Source of the DNA: Asterias amurensis
Lineage: Eukaryota > Echinodermata > Asteroidea > Forcipulatida > Asteriidae
Direction: 5' to 3'
Assembly (NCBI RefSeq): GCF_032118995.1
Contig: NC_092650.1
Span: 1,674,001-1,738,000, forward strand
DNA: 64,000 nucleotides
Shown: positions 27,601 to 39,600 of the stretch, piece after piece
Layout of the letters: each line of letters opens with the position of its first letter
Position numbering within the stretch: position 1 is the first letter of the stretch
Program-made: the position numbers and the translations under genes
Notes under the pieces: generated by a model
Seen by the model: the letters and a program-made list of their open reading frames with translations, nothing else
What the model was told of the DNA's origin: nothing
The model's database searches: none

Positions 27601-30600
27601 TATTTGAACGTGTTCACTTTATCTGGAGAGTGTTGTAGCTGAGTGGTCTAGTTCCCGAGCTCAAGTAGTCAGAGAGTGGGTTCAGGTCCTGGGTCCATCC
27701 AATTTCAAAGAGCTGCTTATAAAAGCAGAAAATACTGCTTAAACAATTTCTGCTTAGCAATAATGAGCAGGGCCCAATTTCATAAAGCCTGTTAGTATAA
27801 AAACTTGCTAAGCACAAACAAATCTTGCTTAGCAGAAACTGGTTATCAGCCCAAATTCCATTAAGCTTGCATTGTTGCAGCTGATGGCCCACTAATAGTT
27901 TGTTTAACAAATTGTTAAGCAGTGTTTTCTCCTCAACAGCTTTATGAAATTTGGCCCAGGATGCCAGTCACAAATTTTCAATGTGACTTGGCATTTATGG
28001 TAAGCTTTTTCTGGTTAGCATAATTTTTTTTTGCTTAGCTTATATCTCGTGCTTAAGCAGCTCTATGAAATTGGGGTCTGGTCATTGGGTTTTTCTCCTT
28101 GAGCAAACATAAATCATAGTTCCCTTGTCCTTCGGATGGGATGTTAAATCCGTGCAGTAGGTCCTATGTTTTGTATAACGATTAAATTAGAATTGAGATT
28201 GATTGATTGATGTTGAATTTGAATCTGTCTTTTATACAGGTGGCTACGAAGGGAGTTCAATGCCATGGGGAAATCAAAAAATGACATGTAAGTATTTCAG
28301 TCTAATGTTTTCCACCTTTTGTTTCTTTGTAGAAAGAAAGGCCTGGTACTTCACGGAGGCAACGAGGGCGATTGATTCCATGCTTACTAGTCATTGCCCT
28401 GGTGCTCTTTAAATGCTTAAGTAGAAATTTACAATTTCCTCATAGGGTGCCCCTTTATCAAGGAGAAAATGCCTTGGTGCCCTTGCCCTTTCAATAACCG
28501 AGCACACAGGCCTGGACAGAGACAAAAGCATTTCAAAATCGCAAATAAATATGATAAAGCCAAAACCATTGATATGATGCCCTGTAATGTATATATCCAC
28601 ATACTAATTTTTAGAGAGTGCACTCTACACTTTCAGATCCACATACTAATTTTTAGAGAGTGCACTCTACACTTTCAGTTCAAGGCTGTTTTTTTCTTGG
28701 CGGGTCACTGAAGGGGAATCCCCGTACTTAAGATTCTCAGAAAGGAACAGAGACTTGGGTATTGTCATGAATGAATCGAATTAAGTCAAGGAAGAAATAT
28801 TCATTTCCTTGTAACATACATTTGTACATGTTGTAATGCCAACCCTTTTATTTGAAGAATGGTTTGGGAAATTTATAAATTTTTGCATGGCCCAAAGCTA
28901 AAAAATCACTTATTTCGGGCCTGTGGTCCAGTGTAAAATTTGAGCCCTTGGTTGGGGCATCTCTGATGGTCATTTTTAATGCGGTAGTGAAATTAAAAAC
29001 AAGAAGTCCCCTCGGTCCACTTAAGCAAAAGTTTAAGTCCTGGCCGATTTCCTAACTTCCGACTAGGTAATGTTAAAGGCAGTGGACACTATTGGTAATT
29101 ACTCAAAATAATTATTATCATAAAACCTTACTTGGTAAGTAATGGGGAGAGGTTGATAGTATAACGCATTGTGAGATGCGGCTCCCTCTGAAGTTACGTA
29201 GTTTCCGAGAAAGAAGTAATTTTCCACGAATTTGATTTCAGTGTCTTTAATAAGCAGGACAGTTCTTTTCAGAACTGAGAAGTCTCTCGAATTCTGAAAA
29301 ATCTACTCAGCAGTAGTAGAATGTTAAGCAAAACAAGTTCTCGAAAGAACATAATCTACCCAGCAAGTAGATACACACATGGTGTTACCGCAAACCAAAT
29401 GTATGTTCTAAACAGTCCTCTGCTTTTTGTTCTGTCTTAGGGTGTCTCTTAGAGACTTGAAATCATTCATGCCGTGCGTCAATCTCAAAGTAAACACCAA
29501 GGACCTCAAGGAATACTTCAATGTAAGTAATAAACAAATGTGACCCTCCATTCTTTCCAAAACTAGGCTAAACCTTGGTTTAGTTACGCATCAAAACGAT
29601 GAGAAGAAGACCTTTCAAGTAACACATGAACCCAATTTCATAAAGCCGCTTAAGCAGAAAGTAGTGCTTAACTATTTGTTGCTAAGCAAATGTAAGCAGG
29701 ATACCAGTCACAGTTTGTATGCTGTTTCCAAAGTTGTATCGTAAACTTGGCTGTGATCCCTGGAAGTTAACTATCCCGAACAAAGTTTTGACAAAATAGA
29801 TAGCAGGCCTGATACTTCAAAGAGGTAATGAAGGCGATTGCCTCCATGCCCCCTGGTCATTTGCTTTGGTGCCCTTGAAATGCTCCAGTAGTAATTTACA
29901 TCTAATAGAAATTTACAATTTCCCTATAGGGTGCCCCTTACCAAGGAGAAAAATGCCTTGGTGCCCTCGCCCTTTCAAAAACAAAGCATACAGGCCCGAG
30001 ATGGACATCCATCATAGCGTTAGATAAGCTCAGTTGGTAGAGCGCCTGCCTGTTTAACCAGAGGTCATTGGTTCAAATCCTGCTATTTGTTTTTGTTAAA
30101 CCCCAAATTATATACATTTTTTTTTTTTTTTTTAAGTACATTACATTTTATTGAAGTAACTTAAATAATTATTACTTTTTCTTGATCAGGAGGTGGACAG
30201 ATGGAACAAACAAGAAATTGGATTTGAAGGATTCTCTCAGCTCTATCATAACCTTATATTCCAGAGGGAGGTAAGACACAAATAAAAAGTTTGAATTAAT
30301 TCTATTTCATTTAGAATTCACAGAATGTAACTATTCATATTCAGCACCATTCAAATGATTTTGTATTGAAAGTTGTATGCCAGCCGCCAATATGCAATAG
30401 ACCTTTATCACGGTGTGGCCATCTTGATTTTGCTCCATTCCGACTCATTGTAACCAAACTGAGTCTGGACGAAATAATAGTCTGGTGCCATGCGCGATGA
30501 ATGTTAGCATTCATTACTGTTATTGGAAGCAGGGAACATGACCAAGATGGTGACAGCGTAACAAAGGTCTATTAATTTTAGCTGCATTAGAATGTGAAGA

Positions 30601-33600
30601 CAACTCAGGGAAGCTGAAGTTAGAAATTTATATTCCTCTTAATAGTCTAGATTGTATAATGGTAGGAATCATGCATCAGGCAAGAAGTTCCAAAGAGATG
30701 CAGTTTGTGGAATAAAGCTGTTGGAATGGCTCCTTGTTCTACATCTCAAAAACAGCTAACATTTCTCTTGGAACAGTTTGCCATGACAAACTCTTACATA
30801 AGTAGGATTTGAAACTTTGCATGGTTGGAGTATAATAAGATGATGTTTGTAGTAGCACCATGTGTAAACATTTGTTGAGTAGTAATTGGTTCTCAAAAGT
30901 ATCAATGTTTCGATTAGTGTGCTCTAAACGTCTTCAGGAGGATGCTGGACTGTGTTGCTGGAAACAGCTAAAGTACTGCCTTGGAAATGAACTCTTACAC
31001 AGGCCACAATTGAAAAGGGGGACTTTGGCTACAGCTACAGCCAGATCAAAGCGTTGTGCCAGTGTTGTAGGACAGGCAGACGCGCTTGATGTAGCCGTAG
31101 CTGTAGCCGAAGTCATTGTGTTGTACACAGCCTCGGACAATGACAACCTGTATATGTGTAGTCACTGATAATGAGCTATTGGATTAAATCACAATCTTTT
31201 CATTTCTTTGCAGGTTGCAGATCGATTCAAAGATTACATCGATGAACGGTAAGATTTACTGACTGAATAACCCAAGCAACCCAATCTTATCCAAATCTAG
31301 CCTTTTTGTCAAGGCCTTCGTGGCTTGCACAGCTTCGTAGAGCCGCGGTTCCAAGCGACTGGAACGGGAGACCACACACGCGAGTTTTCTCGAGAGAACT
31401 ACATTAATTCCCCCCCCCCCCTCCCTACAAGGAAAGAAGAGAATTGAGACCAACATCAACAGATAAATAAGGATATAATAAAACTGATATCTAATTTTAT
31501 GTTTGTATAAACAGATATTGTTTTCTTAATTCAATATCCTTGATCATTCGGATACATATTTAACTCTTTTGAAGGATGTGTACAACTTCATCTAATGATT
31601 GAATCACTTAATGGGGTGCAAGCAAACGTTTCAATTTATCGTCATTAAGTCTCATGCCATGTGATTTTTGTCCAGATGTTCCGATCCAGCATGTAGGAGC
31701 GTAGCTCCCTAGCGCTGGCCAAGCCGGTGTCTTGTTCAGGGTGTCTAAGAAGGAGAGACATCTTCTCCCACAAGAAGCCTTGCCTTGTGTGGGCTCCCAC
31801 AGGATACGATTAGTGTGTCAAAGATGATAACAAGAAATATTTTATTCTATTCCAGAAATTTGGTGACCGTCAACGGCATGATCCGATTTCTTGCTGAAGA
31901 ACAAAAGGTATTGATGAATTTGATGACATTTTTAAACAAAGGTGCTAACATTAAGTCATGTACAGGTTAAGTATTGCTGCTCGAATAGGTTACTCGTCTA
32001 GTTTACTATTGTTTCTAGCCCTTCAAAGAAAATACGTAACAATTAAACTGATTAAAAGCCAAGGATAGCCCAAAAAGCATACTTAAAAAAGACTTATTTC
32101 CATCGTGTCCTTTAAAAAATAATGCATTACAAAATTGCACGATAGAAATGGAAACATACAAAATTGCTTAAAATTAGCATTAAACAATGGAAATCAAAAA
32201 CGTTCAAAACCGCTAAAAATTAGATTGAGAGTAAAGATGTTTTTATACTGCCCTTTTAATTTCAATTGATAATAATTATAAGAGAAAAGAAAATCATTTT
32301 TAATAAGAAAAAACAAAAACAAATTTACATAGTAAGTTTCCCTTGTGGTGTGTATTGGAATATTTGATGCTACTGTGAAGTAAGTTCCGTTCATTGTCAT
32401 TAGTCATTGTCATTGTCATTGTGACTTTCTGTCGGTGACTTTATAGGACACATTGGCCAACAATCCAATTGCAGTGAGGGAATCTATGAGATCGTTCCTG
32501 TCTGGCCTTAGCCGTGGCTCTCCTGATGCAGAACCTTGCTTCACTGTTCCTGAGGTAAGTTGGTTATGGCGTTATCTTTTTTGATTTATCGTTATCTTTT
32601 CTGATTTATCAATCAGAAGACATTTAAACAGTGTCGCACTTTCAATCTCAGCCAAATTTAGATTTGAAGTCTTACATTTAGTTTGGCCATGTGAAATTTA
32701 TAAACGACATGTAATTATTTATGTTTCCCACGTGTAACATTGGGTGGTTGCCACAAAACTCCACATGGACAACCATACTTATTGTTAGGCTCAAATAAAT
32801 ACTTTCAAGAACAATACTTGATCATAATGGAATGTGAACAATATTTTGTGTTTTACAATTCAAAATTTGTATAAAGTAACATAAAACTTTCTCTCATTTT
32901 CAACATAGTTTCTTCTCTACCTGTTTTCTCCGGAAAATGAATGTTGGGACGTAAAATTTGATAAAATTACGGACGACTTGAACCAGCCACTTTGCAATTA
33001 TCTCGTTGCGTCTTCTCACAACACGTAAGTATAGAGTAATAGCCCCATCCTTGGCCGGATTGCGCAGTTGTCTTGACCAGTACTCTACCAGTTTTAGATG
33101 TGGGAGGAAAACCACAATGGGGGGAAACGCATGTAACACATAGGGACTTAAACCCCAAGCCACATGCAGGGTTCTGTTCTGAAGTGGAATTCAAACCATG
33201 ACTGTGCCGTTATTTTGACCAGTACTCCACCGAATGCCTTGTCCAAGCTTTGGTGTCTTCACAGTTAAATGATTGTTATGGCAACATCCACAATTTTCCT
33301 CCAACGCATCCAAAATAGTGCAGCGGGCTTAATTGTCTGAGCAAAACTCCAAGAACACATTACACTGGTCCTTCAATCCCTTCACTGCTTCCCATTATTA
33401 ACAAGCGAATCAAATTTAAAGTCCTCCTTGTTTTTAAAGTCAGAAATTGTCTAGCTCCTACTTATCCTCAGAACCAGTCATGCATTTCTAATAAAGCCCA
33501 CAGTTCTCGCAATCTACGATCTTCTTCTACCATTTGTGCTTGTCCCCTGAACCCCGCACTTAAACGCGGAATGGCCACTGAGCATTCTCAGTCAGCACAC

Positions 33601-36600
33601 CTACATTATTTATTTACTGTTGTTGTCGTCAGATATCTAACGGGAGATCAGATAGCTAGTGAGTCTTCATGTGAGGCGTATGTACGATGTCTACGCATGG
33701 GATGCAGATGCCTTGAACGTAAGTCCAGAAACTGCCAACCAAGAGTGTTTTTGTTGTTGAAAAGATGATCTTCCTGTCAAGGGAACTCGGCAAACTCCCA
33801 CAAGGGGATATAAGCAGAAAATACTGCTTAGCAAATTTCTATGCCAAGCAAAAACGGAGGGCACCAGTCACAACAATGTAAACTTTATGGACTTCTGGCT
33901 GGTAACAAGTTTTTGCTAAGTAATATTTGTCTGTGCTTAGCAAGTTTTGTGCTTAAAGGCATTATTAAATCTGGGCCTTGATCTTCTGGCCAAAAAACTC
34001 ATTTTAAAACTGTTGTTTGTTTTTTAACAATCTCCGAGACCACGTTTCTTGTTGTTTACCTTGCATTGTTTACCTCTTTCTCTCGTTGCAGTGGATTGTT
34101 GGGACGGACCAGAGGGACTTCCTATCATTTATCATGGCCTCACTTTGACATCTAAAATTAAATTCCTAGACGTCTTGCGGACGATAAAAGAGCACGCCTG
34201 GGTACAGTCAGAGTAAGTAAATCAAACCTATGGTTTATTCAAACCAAATTGAGGATTTCCTATTTTTTTAAGTACAAACATGCATTTCCATGTTTTTGTT
34301 ACTGAATCTGAATTGTATAGTCAGCAAAACATCCTAATGGAAACATCACACCAAATTTTGTAGAGACAACAATGAAGAAATTTCAGTTTCAGATAGGAAG
34401 AAAACTCATACAGTTTGGTGGGGACTGAAAAACCCCGTCCACATGCAAGGCTCTGGTCCGGGTATCGAACCGAGGTCCACAGAGGTGAAAGGCAGGGACA
34501 GAAACCACCGAGCCAACATGACTGCCTGTTTTTCACCACCCATTCTCATGCCTGTTCTATACTTTATTAAAAGTGTTTAACCAAACTTGTTTTTGGAGTT
34601 GACAGTTATGGACGCTTTTTTATGTCTCCACCATTTTTTACAGATTGCCAATTATTTTATCCATTGAGAATCACTGCAGTTTGCAGCAGCAACGCAACAT
34701 GGCCACTTTGTTCCAGGAGGTCTTTGGAGGTAAGTTGTAGTGAAAAAGTTTGAAGTTTGACGGCGGATTCAGTTGTCATTGTCATTCTGTACATAATGTT
34801 AGCTCTTACAGTGACCAACAACTTCTCAAGTATATTTTTCATTCGTTACAAGTTTCTGCTCACTATAAAATTGTCTTCTAATGACTCGGTATAAGCCTGC
34901 TAGGAGCCTTAGATCTTAAGATGTGTCCTTGCTTGTTGTCTATCTCACTCACAATCTCACTTCAGTATTTGAATATGAGAAAGACTTCAGGCCTTTAAGT
35001 CTTTCTCAGGCATCTGTGAGAGCACACAAATTCAAATTTGTGCAAAAGTGTTTGTTTTTTTTCTTTCATTATTTTCTTGCAATTTCAATAACCAACTGAG
35101 CCAAAATTTTCACAGATTTGTTAATTGTATGCATATTTTGGGATACACCAAGTGAGAATACTGGTCTTTGACAATTACCAAAGGTGTCCAGTGCCTTAAT
35201 AAGCACAGAATTCTAGGAAGTATCCAATGGTTTTATTTCTTTTCTTGGCAGACGCTCTGTTGACTCAGCCGGTGGATCGAGAGGCAACTATACTACCCAC
35301 TGTCAACGATCTCAAACGTAAAATCATCTTGAAACACAAGAAGCTATCTGGTACTAACGAGACCTTCACAGTTCCTGATGAAGAAAGTAAGTGTCTTGGG
35401 GTTCAAGGGTTCTGCTTACTGCCAAATTCTGGGCTTACCATCACCATTCTCCGCTTACTGTGCAAGAGCCCTATTTCTGTACTAGCTGTGTAAGTGTAGA
35501 ATGCATAGTAACATGGAGCACGTACGCACACAAGCTTAAGTTCCCTGTTAACCTGTGAAATAAGTTTGATGTAAGCACGGAATTCCCTGCTTGGGCAAGC
35601 ACTGATAAACAGAGCCATGAGATCGGGCCCTTCTCCTTCCCACTACCCCCCGCATCCTTTTCTCTCCTTCTTCATTGTCCAACCCTTCCCTTTTGTACGT
35701 GCTTTCTGCCCCTTTCTCTTTTTGTTTCTTTCCACTTGTTTATGTGTGTTGTGTTGTCATTTAACCTTCAGGAAAGACTTGACTGGGGTCGAAAGCCTCA
35801 GGCCAATTAAGTCGTCTAAAAGCTAACCTAGTATACCTGTAACCTTTTTATCTTTGACTATCCACAGTAACTGGCCTGGATCTGAGGAATTCGTTGAAGA
35901 ATGGAATACTGAAGTTGGAAGACCCCATTGATGTGAGTGTGTTTTGCATCTTGGCATTTATAATCACAATAATAATTACAGAGCGCTAAATACAGAAGTT
36001 TCTAAGCGCTATAACCAGATTGACAAGACAGATGGGTTTGAAGAAATGATTAAAAAGTATCCAATGAAGGAGCTGCTTGAATGTGGGTGGGTAGCTTGTT
36101 CCAAAGTGTTGGAGCTATGACTGAGAAATCATGATTGCCATAGCGTGTCATGGTGCGGGGTCACAAAGAAAGCTGGAAATGAGCTTTTCAAGAAGAGCGA
36201 AGGCGTCGGGTAGTTGATGAAAGTGAAGAAGAACGAAGGGCTATGAAGTGTTGGAGCATTTGAACCCTTACTAGGATGTGTGACCCATCATCCCAAAGGT
36301 TCTTCCAAAATCCATCCACATTCTCTAGCTATTGTGTCCTTCATTCCACAACTCTGATTTGCCAATTAAATGTAGTCTTCAATCCAAGAAAATCCCAATA
36401 ACATTCAACTCGGCCCTTTTGTCTCTTTGGATAGGGGGCATAGAAGCACAAAATAATTCAATTTTTCCTCAAATTTGTGCAACAACTAATGATTTATTTC
36501 TTGCTACAGAATGAATGGGTTCCCCACTACTTTGTGCTGACGGCAGAGAAACTATTTTATTCTGAGCAAACGGAGACCCTCGGCAACCAAGATGACGATG

Positions 36601-39600
36601 ACGACACAAGCAGCCAGCTGGACTTGGTAAGAGATTGTACTGAAAAGTTCATTTTAAAGAGCTTGTATTGTCCAGGTTTCGAAGACTGTTTTCAACCATT
36701 TGCTTTATGGAAGTCTCTTTAAACTCTTCTTTTTTCCTTTTAATCCCATGCGATTTATTAGGGTTTATTTTGTGCGCAACCTATATTCATAAATAAAAAA
36801 TTCCATTTTGATGTTCTTGTTTCTTCTTCTTTCCTTTAGCAAACAACTTCCAACGATGAGCTGCATTTCTCTGAGCCGTGGTTTCATGGTAAACTAAATA
36901 CAAACAGCACCATCCCACCACGCATGCTGGCCGAGCAACTCTTGCAGCAGTACCAGAAGGGAGAAGGAACGTTCCTGGTCAGGGAGAGCGAAACATTCAA
37001 GGGAGACTACTCACTCTCATTCTGGTAGGAAGAGAAATCATTCTTGTCAATTATTTTGTGAAAGCGACAGAAGGGTCGTCAAGAGGACAGTGACCATACC
37101 CAAGAAAGTGTTTTGGCACTTGGCCACTGGACTCCGACAGAGGAAAGTTGTAAGAATTAACCCTCAAAATTTCTTCAGTTTGTGCACTGTCGGATATCTG
37201 CATTGCTTTGCACCAACCAAACTCTATTGTCACTCTATTGCAAGTAACTGCACCCGATGTAAATGAAAACCCAGTGGCACTAAGCCACTCTTGTGTCAGA
37301 TATAACGTTTTAACAACATCCAGATGCAAGCATTTGAAACTGACGCTTCTCTCAACTCACCTCAAAATTGATATCAATAGTCAAAGGGTTTGAGGAGAGT
37401 GTCTAATGATAAGTTTGTTTCCTGACACTATTCCCATCCTAAACCCCTGTCTCCTGAAGGGCAGGAGGGAAGGTTAACCTTAATTTGAAATTTCAACTTG
37501 TTGAGCCAAAATCTGTACAAATTTTAACAAACTTGAAGAAGACGGTCAGAGCACACTGACCGAAATGTCAAGCATTTGAAACTGGCACCTCTTTCGACTC
37601 ACTTAAAAAATGACATCAATTGTCGAAAAGTTCAAGGAGAATGTTTAACACTAAGTTTATTTCCCGACACTATTCCCAATCCTCCTGCCTCCTGAAGGGC
37701 TCGAGGGAAGGTCAACCACTGCCGAATCAGGTACCGATTAGATCAGAGCCGTCCCAAGTATTTCCTGGTGGAGCATACCTGCTTCGACAGTCTCTACAGC
37801 CTCATCTCACACTACAGACAGTGTCCCTTACGCAGTAAGGGTATGGAACTACTACTCACTGAGCCTGTCCCACAACCCATGAGCCATGAGGGAAAAGAGT
37901 AAGTCAAGGAGACCGTTCTTGTAGCTGACTGACCCCGCGGGGATGGATGTTCCTTTCTTCGCCCCTAACAACTAATCCGGCATGTGGTTTTATTTTTGTA
38001 TTTCTTTGATAGGTTTGATTCTTCTAACATAGATCCTGCATGTTGTGTCATCCTCTGGACTTGAGTTTTTTTTTGTCTTTTTCTTATTAACCTGGTGTGT
38101 GAGATTCTGAAGGCATTTCTGTCGTTAAGTTTACAAACTCGGATGTTTTGTTTTATTTTTAATTTTGTTGTGTTATTTCTCCTTGGTATAATAATTCATG
38201 AAAGGATGCACCAAAGCAAGAAAACTGTTTATCGGATTGCGCTAAAATTTGAAATTTCAGCTTGTTGAGCCAAAATCTCCCCTTAAGTAGAAGACGGTCA
38301 CAGCACACTGACTGAATTGTTGAGCTGTACAAACAGGCTATTTTAGAGCCACCACTACTCACAAAAGAGAATTTGACATGGTGTCATTGCAAACCTTACT
38401 TAGGTAGGGTTTAACCCACTCAGTGATTTGACACAGAATGACCCCTTGGTAAAATTTGCTTGTAATAGACTCGTCATAAAATACTAATTTCACAAAAGTT
38501 GTACCTAGTTACATGCCAAATAAGGTGTAATTGATGTTACAAAAGATGTTAAAAATTTACTTTTCAGAGAAAGATGTCAAATTATCAAAATATAAAGGAA
38601 CAAACAACAACAAAGAAACAGTCGAGTTTGTACACTGTGTATTTGCCTTCAGATCCCAGTCAACCATGCACGTTGTTTTTTCTCCCTCTAACAAGCTTTG
38701 TACTCTTAACCGTTTATTTATTTATTTATTTTTGTTTTGCTCTTTTCTACTTCACTCATCTCACACATGACCATCTGTCAACTCATACTTACTTGTCAAA
38801 TCCCGTTTTTGATGTATTCCCTTTCTCTTTAATTAATTGTACTTGGCCTCTTTATCTTGTCTTTCTTTCCCTTCTGCCACTAATGTTCCACCTACCTTCC
38901 ATCTCTTAACTTGTTCATTCCTATTCCTGTTTCCCTCCCTTTTTCCTTTGCACTTCCGTTTCTATATTTATACTGCTTTTCCTCATTTCTTTCCCTCATT
39001 TCCTGACCTTAACCATAACCCTATTCCTGACCCTATTTCTGACCTTACCCTAACCTTACCCTAACCCTAATCCTAACCCTTTCCCCTCCTCTCATTGTCC
39101 AATCTCTTGTCATCCTTCATCATTACCACCCCCATCCTTACCTTCCTAACCCTAACCCTACCCCTAACCATAACCCTACCCCTAACCTTATCCCTTACCC
39201 TAACCATAACTACTCCTTACCATAAACCTACCCCTAACCCTTACTCTACCCTAACCCTATTTCCAACTCTAACCTTAACCCTAACCCTATTCCTGACCCC
39301 GACCCTAACCCTACCCCTAACCATAACCCTACCCCTAACCTTATCCCTTACCCTAACCATAACCCTACTCCTAACCATAAACCTACCCCTAACCCTTACT
39401 CTACCCTCAACCCTATTCCCAACTCTAACCTTAACCCTTACCCTAACCCTGACCCAACCTTAACCCTAACCCTAACCCTATTCCTAACCTTAACCCTTTC
39501 CTCTCCTCTCCTTGTCCGCTCTCTCACCACCTCAATCCTCACCCTCCCTTCATCCACCAACACCAATTGCAAACTCACTCATAACACAGGGCTAAGGGCC

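Larger units (their letters stand above)
23060..28239 (+). other. PLCG intron 3 (5.2 kb)
   Basis: No coding exon recognised. Contains a MITE (23099-23485), a SINE (23600-23790), the nested SINE/TTAA element (23870-24530), a TTAA-flanked inverted-repeat element (25002-25587), a duplicated segment sharing CAAAGGTCT...TTTTCACAGGTT at about 26000 and 26675, a tandem array (26960-27495) and tRNA/GGGCCC-type repeats at 27628-28080. Confidence 0.6.

Noticed and set aside
30860..31168. Open frame of 102 codons in PLCG intron 6
   Set aside because: Includes a short palindrome (31021-31114: GACTTTGGCTACAGC and inverse) and no recognisable protein; phases do not fit PLCG.
38574..38909. Plus-strand frame of 111 codons between exons 18a and 18b
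   Set aside because: Pyrimidine-rich low-complexity sequence; no domain, no splice consensus consistent with PLCG phases.
39095..39463. Open frame of 122 codons rich in leucine-threonine repeats
   Set aside because: Pure by-product of the CCCTAA array; no start context, homology or splice support.
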